From Nocardia suismassiliense (GTDB lineage Bacteria > Actinomycetota > Actinomycetes > Mycobacteriales > Mycobacteriaceae), in contig NZ_LT985361.1 in assembly GCF_900269665.1 (NCBI RefSeq), positions 8,121,383-8,185,382 on the forward strand: a stretch of 64,000 nucleotides of DNA. Direction: 5' to 3'. Positions 35,613 to 44,076 of the stretch are shown piece by piece. Position 1 is the stretch's first letter. Each line of letters starts with the position of its first letter. Both the position numbers and the translations under genes were made by a program. Under the pieces are notes generated by a model. The model did not search any database and was not told the DNA's origin. It worked only from the letters and a program-made list of their open reading frames with translations.

Positions 35613-36104
35613 TCAGATGGCCAGCCGCGCAAGCATGTCCCGCGCCTGCTCGGCGGACTTCGGGTCGCACAGCACGTCGTAGCGCCCGGCCACCAACTGC
35701 ATGGTGGAGGCGAAGTCGCGCTGCCCCTTGGTCGCCGCGTACGGGATCGAGGTGGAGATCACGCCGAAGATGATGCCGCCGACCAGGCCGACCAGCAGCG
35801 GGCCGAGCGCGCCGCTGGTGGTGAACAGGCTCAGCAGCAAGCCGAGGAACAGGCCGAGCCAGGCTCCGCTCACCACGCCGCCACCGATGACCTTGCCCCA
35901 GGTCAGCCGGTAGAGGACGCGCTCGACCTGCATCAGGTCGACGCCGACGATGGTCACGTCCTGCACCGGGAACTGGCTGTCGGCCAGGTAATCGACGGCC
36001 TTCTGGGCCTCGGCGTAGGTGGGATAGGAGCCGACCGGCCAGCCGGACGGCGGCGTCGGCAGCGCTTGCCGTGCGCGATTCGAGTTCCCCAAGGGATTCG
36101 TCAT
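35613..36104 (-). CDS. General-stress-type membrane protein (YflT/GSP-17M-like)
   Basis: 163 residues. The N-terminal ~60 residues have the pattern SYPTYAEAQKAVDYLADSQFPVQDVTIVGVDL of general stress protein 17M-like domains; residues ~72-120 are two glycine-rich membrane segments (GGGVVSGAWLGLFLGLLLSL; LLVGLVGGIIFGVI). The C-terminal segment is soluble. Function unknown. The start follows the CitE-like gene's end by 12 bases in the same direction. Confidence 0.8.
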   Translation of the reverse strand: MTNPLGNSNRARQALPTPPSGWPVGSYPTYAEAQKAVDYLADSQFPVQDVTIVGVDLMQVERVLYRLTWGKVIGGGVVSGAWLGLFLGLLLSLFTTSGALGPLLVGLVGGIIFGVISTSIPYAATKGQRDFASTMQLVAGRYDVLCDPKSAEQARDMLARLAI

Positions 36105-36116
36105 GTCTCTATTCTG

Positions 36117-37079
36117 CTATTCCGACCGGATTCCCGGTGGTGTGAAACGCGTGGTACGCGTCATTGCCGCGGCCCGGCCCTTTTCCGCGATCACCTGAGC
36201 CATTTTCGCACTTGCCTCATCGATCATTTCGTCACCGAGCATCACCGCGCCGCGAGCGCCACCCTCGGCCGAGGTGTGAAAGGCGTACGCGTCCAGGATC
36301 AACTCGGCGCGATCGTAGTCGGACTGACGCGGGCTGAAGATCTCGTTGGCCGCCTCGATCTGGCCGGGATGCAGCACCCACTTGCCGTCGAAGCCGAGTG
36401 CCGCGGTGCGCGCGGCGGCCCGCCGGAAGCCGTCCACGTCCCGAATCTGCAGGTACGGGCCGTCGATCGCCTGCAAACCGTGCGCGCGGGCGGCGAGCAG
36501 GATCGTCATCAGGATGTGGTGATAGGCATCACCGGTGTCGTAGCCCTCCGGCTGCTCGCCGACCACCAGGGTGCGCATGTTGATGCTCGCCATGAAGTCG
36601 GCAGGCCCGAAGACCAGCGCCTGCACCCGCGGGCTCGCGGTGGCGATCTCGTCGATATTGCGGAGCCCCAGCGCATTTTCGATCTGCGGTTCGATGCCGA
36701 TCCGGCCGACCTCGAGCCCGGTCGCCTTCTCCAATTGGGTGAGCAGCAGATCCAGGGCGCGCACCTGGCCCGCGTCGGTGACCTTCGGCAGCAGGATGGC
36801 ATCCAGGGCCGTGCCCGCGCCCTCGACGACGGTGATCACGTCGGCGTAGGTCCACTGGGTGGTCCAGTCGTTGACGCGGACCACGCGCAACTGGGAGCCC
36901 CAGTCGGAGTCGTTCAGCGCCGCCACGATATTCGCCCGCGCCTCGGCCTTCGCGGCCGGCGCGACGGCGTCCTCCAGATCGAGAAATACCTCGTCGACGG
37001 GCAGGCCCTTGGCCTTTTCGATCATCTTCTTGTTGCTGCCCGGACAGGCGAGCACCGAACGGCGCGGCTTCAAGATCAC
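36117..37079 (-). CDS. HpcH/HpaI aldolase/citrate-lyase-beta family protein (CitE-like)
   Basis: 320 residues. PRRSVLACPGSNKKMI at the start and VDEVFLDLEDAVAP are standard for CitE-like lyases; the metal-binding acidic residues sit in IGIEPQIENALGL and FGPADFMASI. Known relatives cleave citramalyl-CoA, malyl-CoA or beta-methylmalyl-CoA. No citrate lyase alpha or gamma gene is nearby, as in the free-standing CitE proteins of mycobacteria. The GTG was chosen because the family consensus begins with ILKPRRS; the open frame extends far upstream but across the divergent gene. Confidence 0.9.
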   Translation of the reverse strand: MILKPRRSVLACPGSNKKMIEKAKGLPVDEVFLDLEDAVAPAAKAEARANIVAALNDSDWGSQLRVVRVNDWTTQWTYADVITVVEGAGTALDAILLPKVTDAGQVRALDLLLTQLEKATGLEVGRIGIEPQIENALGLRNIDEIATASPRVQALVFGPADFMASINMRTLVVGEQPEGYDTGDAYHHILMTILLAARAHGLQAIDGPYLQIRDVDGFRRAAARTAALGFDGKWVLHPGQIEAANEIFSPRQSDYDRAELILDAYAFHTSAEGGARGAVMLGDEMIDEASAKMAQVIAEKGRAAAMTRTTRFTPPGIRSE

Positions 37080-37136
37080 TCCCGTCGATCGTGGCGAGGT
37101 ACTTGCCCCCGCCCGCGAACCTCTAGCCTGGCAAGC

Positions 37137-38423
37137 ATGGCAGCTACCAGGGTGTACGTCGCCAGGCTGGCCGGCCTGGTGGTGTTGGGACCGGACGGCG
37201 AGTCTATCGGCCGGGTCCGCGATGTCGTCGTGGCCATCCGGTACGACCGGCAACAGCCCAGGATCCACGGTCTCGTCGTCGAATTGCCCACCCGTCGGCG
37301 CATTTTCGTGCCGATCCTGCGGGTCACCGCGATCGAGCCGGGGGTGGTGACACTGAATACCGGGACGGTGAGCCTGCGCCGGTTCACCCAGCGCCCCGGC
37401 GAGATGCTCGCGCTCGCGCAGATCGTGGATTCCGCGGTGCGCGTGGAGGATCCGGATCTGCCCGACCTCGCCGGGGTGGATGTGGTCGTGGTCGATCTCG
37501 GCATGGAACAGACCCGTACCAGGGACTGGCGGGTCACCAGGGTGGCGGTGCGCGGGCATCGCAGGATCGGGCGCCGCCGCACCGTGCACGTGGTGGATTG
37601 GATCCACGTATCCGGGCTGACGCCGACCGAGATCGATCAGCCGGGCCAGGAGGTCACTCAGCTGCTGGAGCAGTTCGAAGGCTTGCGCCCCGCCGATGTC
37701 GCGCACCTGCTGCGCGAACTGCCGGAGAAGCGGCGCATCGAAGTCGCCATCGCACTCGACGACGAGCGGCTCGCCGATGTCGTGCAGGAGCTACCCGACG
37801 ACGAGCAGGTCGATCTGCTCGGCCACTTGGAGGTGCGCCGGGCGGCCGACGTGCTCGAGGCGATGGATCCCGACGACGCCGCCGACCTGCTGGGCGAACT
37901 GCCGGTCAGCGAGGCCGAATCGCTGCTCGCGCTGATGGACCCGGAGGAATCCGAACCGGTGCGCCGGCTGCTCGAGCATTCGCCGTACAGCGCGGGCGGC
38001 CTGATGACGCCCAAGCCGGTGATCCTCACCCCGTCCACCACGGTCGCCGAGGCGCTGGCGCGGGTGCGCAACCCGGATCTGACACCCGCACTGGCGTCCA
38101 TGGTGTTCGTGGTCCGGCCACCGACCGCGACACCCACCGGCCGTTATCTCGGCTCGGTGCACATCCAGCAGTTGCTGCGCGAACCACCGGCCCACCTGGT
38201 GGGCGGCATTCTCGACGCGGAGCTGGCGCCGCTGCGCCCCGATGTCCCGCTGGCCGCGGTCACCCGCTACTTCGCGACCTACAACCTGGTCTGCGGACCC
38301 GTGGTGGACGAGGAGAACCACCTGCTCGGCGCGGTGAGCGTCGACGACGTACTCGACCATCTGCTGCCCGACGACTGGCGGGATCAGGAAGAGCTGCACG
38401 AAGGGATAGTCCGTCATGACTGA
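37137..38423 (+). CDS. Soluble MgtE-N / CBS protein with N-terminal PRC-barrel-like domain
   Basis: 428 residues. Residues ~5-140 are beta-rich and PRC-barrel-like (LGPDGESIGRVRDVVVAIRYD). Residues ~170-280 form a MgtE N-terminal superhelix (VAHLLRELPEKRRIEVAIAL; VLEAMDPDDAADLLGELP). Residues ~290-415 are a CBS pair (YSAGGLMTPKPVILTPSTTVAEAL; LLGAVSVDDVLDHLL). The five-helix transport domain of MgtE is absent, so this is not a channel by itself but could sense Mg2+ or nucleotides. It overlaps the DUF1003 gene by 8 bases; the same pair occurs in mycobacteria (from memory Rv1232c-Rv1231c), and corA is nearby. Confidence 0.9.
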   Translation: MAATRVYVARLAGLVVLGPDGESIGRVRDVVVAIRYDRQQPRIHGLVVELPTRRRIFVPILRVTAIEPGVVTLNTGTVSLRRFTQRPGEMLALAQIVDSAVRVEDPDLPDLAGVDVVVVDLGMEQTRTRDWRVTRVAVRGHRRIGRRRTVHVVDWIHVSGLTPTEIDQPGQEVTQLLEQFEGLRPADVAHLLRELPEKRRIEVAIALDDERLADVVQELPDDEQVDLLGHLEVRRAADVLEAMDPDDAADLLGELPVSEAESLLALMDPEESEPVRRLLEHSPYSAGGLMTPKPVILTPSTTVAEALARVRNPDLTPALASMVFVVRPPTATPTGRYLGSVHIQQLLREPPAHLVGGILDAELAPLRPDVPLAAVTRYFATYNLVCGPVVDEENHLLGAVSVDDVLDHLLPDDWRDQEELHEGIVRHD

Positions 38424-38976
38424 CAAAGGCGGCGCTCGGCAGCGGCTGGAGACGCCGGTCGAGTCCCGGTTCCGGATCGAGTGGGATGCCGAGGCGCTCG
38501 CGCGCAGCAGCGAGCGGGTCGCCCGCTTCCTCGGCACCGGCCGCTACCTGGCCATTCAGACGATCATCGTGATTATTTGGATCGCGTTGAATGTCTTCGT
38601 CATCGCCTTGCGCTGGGACCCGTATCCGTTCATTCTGTTGAATCTGGCGTTCTCCACCCAGGCCGCCTATGCCGCGCCATTGATCCTGCTCGCGCAGAAC
38701 CGGCAGGACAACCGCGACCGGGTCTCCTTGGAGGAGGACCGGATGCGGGCCGCCCAGACCAAGGCGGACACCGAATTCCTGGCCCGCGAACTCGCAGCGT
38801 TGCGGATCGCGGTCGGCGAAGTGGCGACTCGCGACTATTTGCGCAGGGAATTGGAGGAGTTGAAGGAGATACTCGATCGGATCGAGGGCGCGAGCGACGA
38901 CAACTCGCAGCGCAAGAAAAACTCCGGCCGAAAGCAGTCGTCCACCCCGGTTTCACCGGCTGTAGCTGATGATTGA
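38416..38976 (+). CDS. DUF1003 family membrane protein
   Basis: 186 residues. Two membrane segments (about 44-63 and 70-92) in the sequence typical of DUF1003 (IIVIIWIALNVFVI..WDPYPFILLNLAFSTQAAYAAPLILLAQNRQ), then a charged coiled-coil region and a basic Ser-rich tail. The ATG lies inside the end of the MgtE-N/CBS gene, so the two are coupled and likely work together, possibly in metal or membrane homeostasis. Confidence 0.9.
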   Translation: MTDKGGARQRLETPVESRFRIEWDAEALARSSERVARFLGTGRYLAIQTIIVIIWIALNVFVIALRWDPYPFILLNLAFSTQAAYAAPLILLAQNRQDNRDRVSLEEDRMRAAQTKADTEFLARELAALRIAVGEVATRDYLRRELEELKEILDRIEGASDDNSQRKKNSGRKQSSTPVSPAVADD

Positions 38977-39096
38977 CGGGAAATACCGAACAACTACCTG
39001 ACTGGTGGGTAACCTGGACAGCGTTGTCCCGAGCGGGTTCGGGAAGGGGATGTCCCGGACAGCCGCTCAAACGACGTAGAGGATTGGTGTGGCTGA

Positions 39097-40512
39097 ATGC
39101 GTATATCTGCTCCGATAACCGTCTCGGCCCTGGTCGTAGCTGGTCTGGTAGCCACAGGCTCGACCTCCGACCCCACCACCTCCACCGGCGCACCGCAGGC
39201 ACCTGAGGCTTTGCTCGCGTCGTCCGCCAATCCGACGGGCAGTACGGGCAAGGCAAGTGAAACAGGACTGTCTAAGACAGTCGGCCTGCTCCCGGTGACC
39301 CAGGAGGCGCCCCGCAAACTACGGGCAATGACCCCGTCCGACGGCTCGGCGCCGTTTGCCGGACGGGTGCCGTTGCAGGAGATCTCGCTCCCGATGATCG
39401 GTGGCGCACTGGGGATCCCAGAGGTCGTGCTCGCCGCTTACCGCAACGCCGAGCTCGCGCTCGAATCCTCCACCCCCGGCTGTGGACTGTCCTGGAGCCT
39501 GCTCGCGGGCATCGGCCGGATCGAATCCGGCCACGCGGGCGGCGGGCGCACCGACGCCGCGGGCACCACGGTCACCCCGATCTACGGCCCCGCACTCGAC
39601 GGCACGCTGCCGGGCAACGAGATCATCAAGGCCGCCAGCGGCGGCTACGTGCGCGCGATGGGGCCGATGCAGTTCCTGCCCGGCACCTGGAGCCAGTACG
39701 CCGCCGACGGTAACGGCGACGGTGTCGCCGACCCGAACAACGTCTTCGACTCCGCGCTCGCCGCGGGCAAGTACCTGTGTTCGGGCGGGCTGAACCTGCG
39801 CGACCAAGCCCAGGAACTACGCGCGGTGCTGCGCTACAACAACTCCACCGCCTACGCGGCCAACGTGCTCAGCTGGGCCGCGGCCTACCGCACCGGTGGC
39901 GCGCCGACCCAGGTGACCATCTCCCCCGATCTGATTCCGCCCGGCAGCAGCACCCAGGCCCAGGGCCCGAACATGACCGCGGCGACCTACACGAACGCCG
40001 CGCCTGCCACGACCACCCCCGCGGCGCCGCAGACCAGTACGACGACGCCGACGCCGACCGAAGTGATGATCACCATCCCCGGTCTGCCGCCGATCCCGTG
40101 CGGCATCTTCTGCCCGCCGCCGCCGAAGCCGCTCAATCCCTGTGAGCCCGCCGTGATTCCGGCGCCCATGCCGCGCCCTGGCGAGCCCGCAGAGCCCGCG
40201 ATCGTGCCCGGGGCACCCGGACAGACCTTCGGGGCCGGAGCGGCCGCTCCGGCGGATCCCGCGCACCCCGAGCAGCCGCCCGTGGTGCCGGTCTGCACGC
40301 CGCCCGAAGCCCAGCAGCAAGCGCAGGCGCCGCAACCGCAATCGCAACAGGCGCCCGCGCCCGAGCAGCGGACGGCGCCGACGCCGGACGCGCCGCCGAC
40401 GGTAACGGTCGAGCCTGAACCCCCAACGGCTGCGGCGACCCCGACACCGCCGCCGGGTATCACGTTGCCCTTCGGCATCGTGATCCCGCTGCCGCCTGCC
40501 CCCCAGGGCTGA
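39097..40512 (+). CDS. Secreted lytic transglycosylase with Pro-rich C-terminal tail
   Basis: 471 residues. N-terminal Sec signal (about 1-22). Residues ~105-265 are the transglycosylase domain: SWSLLAGIGRIESGHAGG with the catalytic glutamate in RIESGH, AMGPMQFLPGTW, a calcium-site-like DGNGDGVADP, and RYNNSTAYAANVLSW. The last ~180 residues are Pro/Ala/Gln-rich with several cysteines (CGIFCPP, NPCEP, PVCTP), suited to spanning the cell wall. It would cleave peptidoglycan during growth. Paralogous to the next gene. Confidence 0.92.
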   Translation: MRISAPITVSALVVAGLVATGSTSDPTTSTGAPQAPEALLASSANPTGSTGKASETGLSKTVGLLPVTQEAPRKLRAMTPSDGSAPFAGRVPLQEISLPMIGGALGIPEVVLAAYRNAELALESSTPGCGLSWSLLAGIGRIESGHAGGGRTDAAGTTVTPIYGPALDGTLPGNEIIKAASGGYVRAMGPMQFLPGTWSQYAADGNGDGVADPNNVFDSALAAGKYLCSGGLNLRDQAQELRAVLRYNNSTAYAANVLSWAAAYRTGGAPTQVTISPDLIPPGSSTQAQGPNMTAATYTNAAPATTTPAAPQTSTTTPTPTEVMITIPGLPPIPCGIFCPPPPKPLNPCEPAVIPAPMPRPGEPAEPAIVPGAPGQTFGAGAAAPADPAHPEQPPVVPVCTPPEAQQQAQAPQPQSQQAPAPEQRTAPTPDAPPTVTVEPEPPTAAATPTPPPGITLPFGIVIPLPPAPQG

Positions 40513-40530
40513 CGCCAAACTCGAAGCAGG

Positions 40531-40602
40531 TCACGAAGCAGTAACAAAAGGGTCTCGAATGCGGTAGTCTCCTCTTCGTCAGATCACGAAGGGCTCACGA
40601 AG
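40531..40602. promoter_or_regulatory. Three TCACGAAG repeats upstream of the second transglycosylase gene
   Basis: Exact octamers at 40531, 40584 and 40595; the last two are 11 bases apart, one helical turn. CTTCGT-N6-ACGAAG (40574-40591) is also a perfect inverted repeat. Cell-wall hydrolase genes in this order are often controlled by MtrA-like response regulators that bind direct repeats; the regulator here is not identified. Confidence 0.45.
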
Positions 40603-40625
40603 AGCCGTTGGAGGGTCACCGCACA

Positions 40626-41489
40626 GTGGGGCGTCACCGTAAAAAACCGGCTGTCACCGTCAAGCGCAGCTCGGTTCTCGCACTTACCGGATTGGTTCCC
40701 GCTGGACTCGTGGCAGTCACTGCCGCGTCCGATGTGGGTAACGCGAGTCAGGCCGCGGCAGCAGTAGAGCAGCATCTCCCGGGGGATGATCAGATCGCGG
40801 TCGGCGCGAAGCCGCAGACCTTGATGGAGCCGGCCGCCGAGACCGAGTTCGTCGTCAACAAGATGGCGAAGCCGAGCGGGCCGCCGGTGGTGAAATCCGT
40901 TGCGCTGGCAGATAATCGGCAGCTCGCGGCCCTGCCCGCGGGCCCGATGGGTGTCCCGGGCATCGCGATCGCGGCCTACGAGAACGCCGAGCGCATCCTC
41001 GCCGCGGACAACCCCACCTGCAACATGCCGTGGTCGATGCTCGCCGGGATCGGCCGCGTCGAATCCACGCACGCCTACGGCAAGGCCGACGCCGACGGCA
41101 ACCCGCTCACCCCGGTCTACGGCCCGGTGCTGGACGGAAGCCTGGCGGGCAACAACGTCATTCGCGACTCCGACGGCGGCGAGCTGGACGGGCTGGGCAG
41201 TTACGACCGCGCCATCGGCCCGATGCAGTTCCTGCCGCAGACCTGGAAGCGCTATGCCGCCGACGGCAACGGCGACGGCATCGCCGATCCGCAGAACCTC
41301 TTCGACGCGGCACTGACCGCCGGAAAGTACCTGTGCGACGGCGGTTTGAACATGCGCGACTTCGCCCAGCAGTCCAAGGCGATCCTGCGCTACAACAACT
41401 CGATGGCCTACGTCGCGAACGTCATGGCCTGGGAAACCTCGTACAGCAGTGGTGTCGCACCACGGGCCGGGGACCTGCCCAGAATTTGA
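40626..41489 (+). CDS. Secreted lytic transglycosylase (short paralogue)
   Basis: 287 residues from a GTG preceded by GGAGGG. A very basic N-terminus (GRHRKKPAVTVKR) and a hydrophobic signal segment are followed by a linker and the same catalytic domain as the upstream gene: MPWSMLAGIGRVESTHA with the catalytic Glu, AIGPMQFLPQTW, DGNGDGIADP and RYNNSMAYVANVMAW. It lacks the Pro-rich tail. Tandem duplication of the upstream gene is likely. Confidence 0.92.
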   Translation: MGRHRKKPAVTVKRSSVLALTGLVPAGLVAVTAASDVGNASQAAAAVEQHLPGDDQIAVGAKPQTLMEPAAETEFVVNKMAKPSGPPVVKSVALADNRQLAALPAGPMGVPGIAIAAYENAERILAADNPTCNMPWSMLAGIGRVESTHAYGKADADGNPLTPVYGPVLDGSLAGNNVIRDSDGGELDGLGSYDRAIGPMQFLPQTWKRYAADGNGDGIADPQNLFDAALTAGKYLCDGGLNMRDFAQQSKAILRYNNSMAYVANVMAWETSYSSGVAPRAGDLPRI

Positions 41490-41508
41490 CACGCCTAAAA
41501 TTCCTGCC

Positions 41509-42645
41509 ATGCCAGTAGTTACGGAATCGGATGTGCGGGGCGCGCTCGCGAAGGTCGACGATCCGGAGATCCGCAAGCCGATCACCGAACTGGGCATGGT
41601 GAAGAGCATTGCGATCAGTCCGGACAGCAATGTGCACATCGAGGTCTACCTGACCACGGCGGGCTGCCCCCTGCGCACCGAGATCATCCAGCGGGTCACC
41701 AAGGCCGTGGCCGACGTCGCCGGCGTCGGCGCGGTCACCGTCGACCTCGACGTGATGAACGACGAGCAGCGCACCAACCTGCGCAAGCAGCTGCGCGGCG
41801 ACTCCGCCGACCCGGTCATCCCGTTCGCCCAGCCCGGCTCGCTCACCCGCGTGTACGCGGTGGCGTCCGGCAAGGGCGGCGTCGGAAAGTCCAGCGTCAC
41901 CGTCAATCTCGCCGCCGCCATGGCCGCGCGCGGGCTCTCGGTCGGCATCCTGGACGCCGACATCTACGGCCACTCCATCCCGCGCATGCTCGGCACCGAC
42001 GCCCGGCCGACCCAGGTCGAGAAGATGATCATGCCGCCGCAGGCGCACGGCGTGAAGATGATCTCCATCGCGCAGTTCACCCAGGGCAATACGCCGGTGG
42101 TGTGGCGCGGACCGATGCTGCACCGGGCGCTGCAACAGTTCCTCGCCGACGTCTTCTGGGGCGATCTGGACGTGCTGCTGCTCGACCTGCCGCCCGGCAC
42201 CGGCGACATCGCCATCTCGATCGCCCAGCTGATCCCCGGCGCCGAGATCCTCGTCGTCACCACCCCGCAGATCGCCGCCGCCGAGGTGGCCGAACGCGCG
42301 GGCGCCATCGCCTTGCAGACCAGGCAGCGCATCGCCGGCGTGGTGGAGAACATGTCCTGGCTCGACCTGCCCGATGGCAGCCGGATGGAGCTCTACGGTT
42401 CCGGCGGCGGCCAGGTGGTCGCCGACCGCCTCACCCGCGCCGTCGGCGCCGACGTGCCGCTGCTCGGTCAGGTCCCGATCGAGCAGGCCGTGCGCGAGGC
42501 GGGCGACGAGGGCTCGCCGATCGTCCTGCGCAGCCCCGACTCCCCCGCCGCCAAGGCGCTGCTCGACATCGCCGACAAACTGGCTGTCCGTCGTCGCGGG
42601 CTGGCGGGCATGTCCCTCAACATCGACACCACGCGTCACGGATAG
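41509..42645 (+). CDS. mrp: Mrp/ApbC-family P-loop ATPase (Fe-S carrier type)
   Basis: 378 residues. An N-terminal MIP18/DUF59 domain (ALAKVDDPEIRKPITELGMV; TTAGCPLR) is fused to a ParA-type P-loop domain with the deviant Walker A SGKGGVGKSS near 125 and DLPPGTGD. Mrp proteins carry or load iron-sulfur clusters. The Cys-x-x-Cys of many Mrp proteins is absent in the expected C-terminal half (GVVENMSW is followed by LDLPDGSR), as in other actinobacterial members. ATG 20 bases after the transglycosylase stop. Confidence 0.93.
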   Translation: MPVVTESDVRGALAKVDDPEIRKPITELGMVKSIAISPDSNVHIEVYLTTAGCPLRTEIIQRVTKAVADVAGVGAVTVDLDVMNDEQRTNLRKQLRGDSADPVIPFAQPGSLTRVYAVASGKGGVGKSSVTVNLAAAMAARGLSVGILDADIYGHSIPRMLGTDARPTQVEKMIMPPQAHGVKMISIAQFTQGNTPVVWRGPMLHRALQQFLADVFWGDLDVLLLDLPPGTGDIAISIAQLIPGAEILVVTTPQIAAAEVAERAGAIALQTRQRIAGVVENMSWLDLPDGSRMELYGSGGGQVVADRLTRAVGADVPLLGQVPIEQAVREAGDEGSPIVLRSPDSPAAKALLDIADKLAVRRRGLAGMSLNIDTTRHG

Positions 42646-42838
42646 CCGCCGCTGCGCGGTTTCGGGCCGAACACCGGGGCCATGGAAGTCGCGTCGGCGG
42701 TGCGGTAGTGGATGGGACAGCCCGGTCCCGGCGAGTTGCCTACCTGCGTACGAAATCGGCTGTGCTGGAGACCTCGACGTCCAATTTCCGCGTGGACACC
42801 GAGTGCCTGGTGTCGGACCCAGCCAATAAGCTCGTCTC

Positions 42839-43159
42839 ATGCTCACGTTGCTGCTCTACGTGCTGATCGTCGGTCTCGTCGCCGCGGTGCTGTTCCTGCT
42901 CGCCAGTGCGGTCTTCGGGCGGGCCGAGGAATTGGGGCCGCTGCCGGAGGGGACGACGGCGACGGTCTTGCCCGCCGAGGGGGTCTCCGGCGCCGATGTG
43001 CGGGCGCTGCGGTTTCAGCAGGTGGTGCGCGGTTACAAGGCGTCCGAGGTGGACTGGGCGCTGGCCCGGCTCGCCGGGCGGATCGACGAACTACAGCACC
43101 AGCTCGCCGAGGCGCAGGCCGCACGCTGGCAGACCGCGGTCACCCCCGAATCGAAATGA
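42839..43159 (+). CDS. DivIVA-domain membrane protein
   Basis: 106 residues. One N-terminal membrane segment (about 2-25), then a short linker and a DivIVA-like segment (LRFQQVVRGYKASEVDWALARLAGRIDELQHQL) that forms a coiled coil. Probably a small membrane-associated cell-envelope or pole factor; Rv1209 of M. tuberculosis occupies the same neighbourhood. Its stop overlaps the next ATG (ATGA). Confidence 0.85.
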   Translation: MLTLLLYVLIVGLVAAVLFLLASAVFGRAEELGPLPEGTTATVLPAEGVSGADVRALRFQQVVRGYKASEVDWALARLAGRIDELQHQLAEAQAARWQTAVTPESK

Positions 43160-43767
43160 GCTCTCCCGACCCCCTGCGCCGCGCCGAGGACGACGGCCGC
43201 ATCCGCTGCGCCTGGCCGCTGGAGACCCAGCTGTACCGCGATTACCACGACTTCGAGTGGGGCAAGCCGCTGCATGGCGACGACGCGCTCTTCGAGCGAC
43301 TGTGCCTCGAGGCGTTCCAGTCGGGGCTGTCCTGGATCACCATCCTGCGCAAGCGGCCCGCCTTCCGGGCGGCGTTTGCCGGATTCTCGATCGCGCGGGT
43401 CGCCGAGTTCGGCGAGGCCGATGTGGCGCGGCTGCTCGCCGACCCGGGCATCGTCCGCAACCGCCTGAAAATCGAGGCGGCGATCGGCAACGCCCGGGTT
43501 GCCCGCGACCTCGATATCGGACTGGACACATTGCTCTGGTCCTTCGCGCCCGACCCGCGGCCGCGCCCGGAAACGGGCGCCGACGTACCCGCCAGCACAC
43601 CCGAATCCGTAGCTCTGGCAAAAGAATTGAAGCGGCGGGGGTTCCGTTTCGTCGGACCGACCACGGCCTACGCACTGATGCAGGCGACGGGGATGGTAGA
43701 CGATCACCTGGCCGATTGCTGGGTCGGCCGGGACGTGTCCGACACAGTCCGACCGGTCACTTTTTGA
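43156..43767 (+). CDS. tagA: DNA-3-methyladenine glycosylase I
   Basis: 203 residues, the normal length. RCAWPLETQLYRDYHDFEWGKPLHGDDALFERLCLEAFQSGLSW is the family signature with the first zinc-ligand cysteine and the substrate-recognition Glu/Trp; the C-terminus holds the remaining ligands (HLADC). Removes 3-methyladenine from alkylated DNA. Coupled to the DivIVA-domain gene by a 4-base overlap. Confidence 0.94.
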   Translation: MSSPDPLRRAEDDGRIRCAWPLETQLYRDYHDFEWGKPLHGDDALFERLCLEAFQSGLSWITILRKRPAFRAAFAGFSIARVAEFGEADVARLLADPGIVRNRLKIEAAIGNARVARDLDIGLDTLLWSFAPDPRPRPETGADVPASTPESVALAKELKRRGFRFVGPTTAYALMQATGMVDDHLADCWVGRDVSDTVRPVTF

Positions 43768-43908
43768 ACTCAGGTATCCGTCCACATCCGCGATAGGGAA
43801 GAATGGGACAGGTGTAGCTCGCCAAATGCCGGCGAGCTCGCTGGTTGGTGACAACTGGAGTTCCAAGAAAGTGCGCAGCATATCGCGCAGATCTGGAGGG
43901 AGCAGAGG

Positions 43909-44076
43909 ATGGCGGCCATGAAGCCCCGTACCGGGGACGGTCCCCTCGAGGCAACCAAGGAAGGGCGTGGAATCGTCATGCGGGTTCCACTCGAGGGTGG
44001 CGGGCGTTTGGTCGTCGAACTCACGCCGGACGAGGCCGCGGCGCTCGGCGACGAACTGAAGAGTGTCACCAGCTGA
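43909..44076 (+). CDS. Small DUF3117 family protein
   Basis: Only 55 residues: MAAMKPRTGDGPLEATKEG, then a short beta-hairpin-like RVPLEGGGRLVVELTPDEAAALGDEL. This is a highly conserved actinobacterial small protein (from memory Rv1211) of unknown function, next to tagA and glgM as in mycobacteria. GGAGGG lies 8 bases before the ATG. Its 3' end overlaps the GTG of the methyltransferase by 14 bases in another frame. Confidence 0.9.
   Translation: MAAMKPRTGDGPLEATKEGRGIVMRVPLEGGGRLVVELTPDEAAALGDELKSVTS

Noticed and set aside
35283..38423. A very long plus-strand open frame (over 1000 codons) through the SUFU and CitE-like region
   Set aside because: Only its last 428 codons, from 37137, are coding; the upstream part is antisense to three good minus-strand genes and has the Arg/His-rich look of GC-driven shadow frames.
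40513..40625. A ydaO (c-di-AMP) riboswitch before the transglycosylase gene
   Set aside because: The region is only ~110 bases and I see short repeats but none of the conserved ydaO core, so I did not call it.
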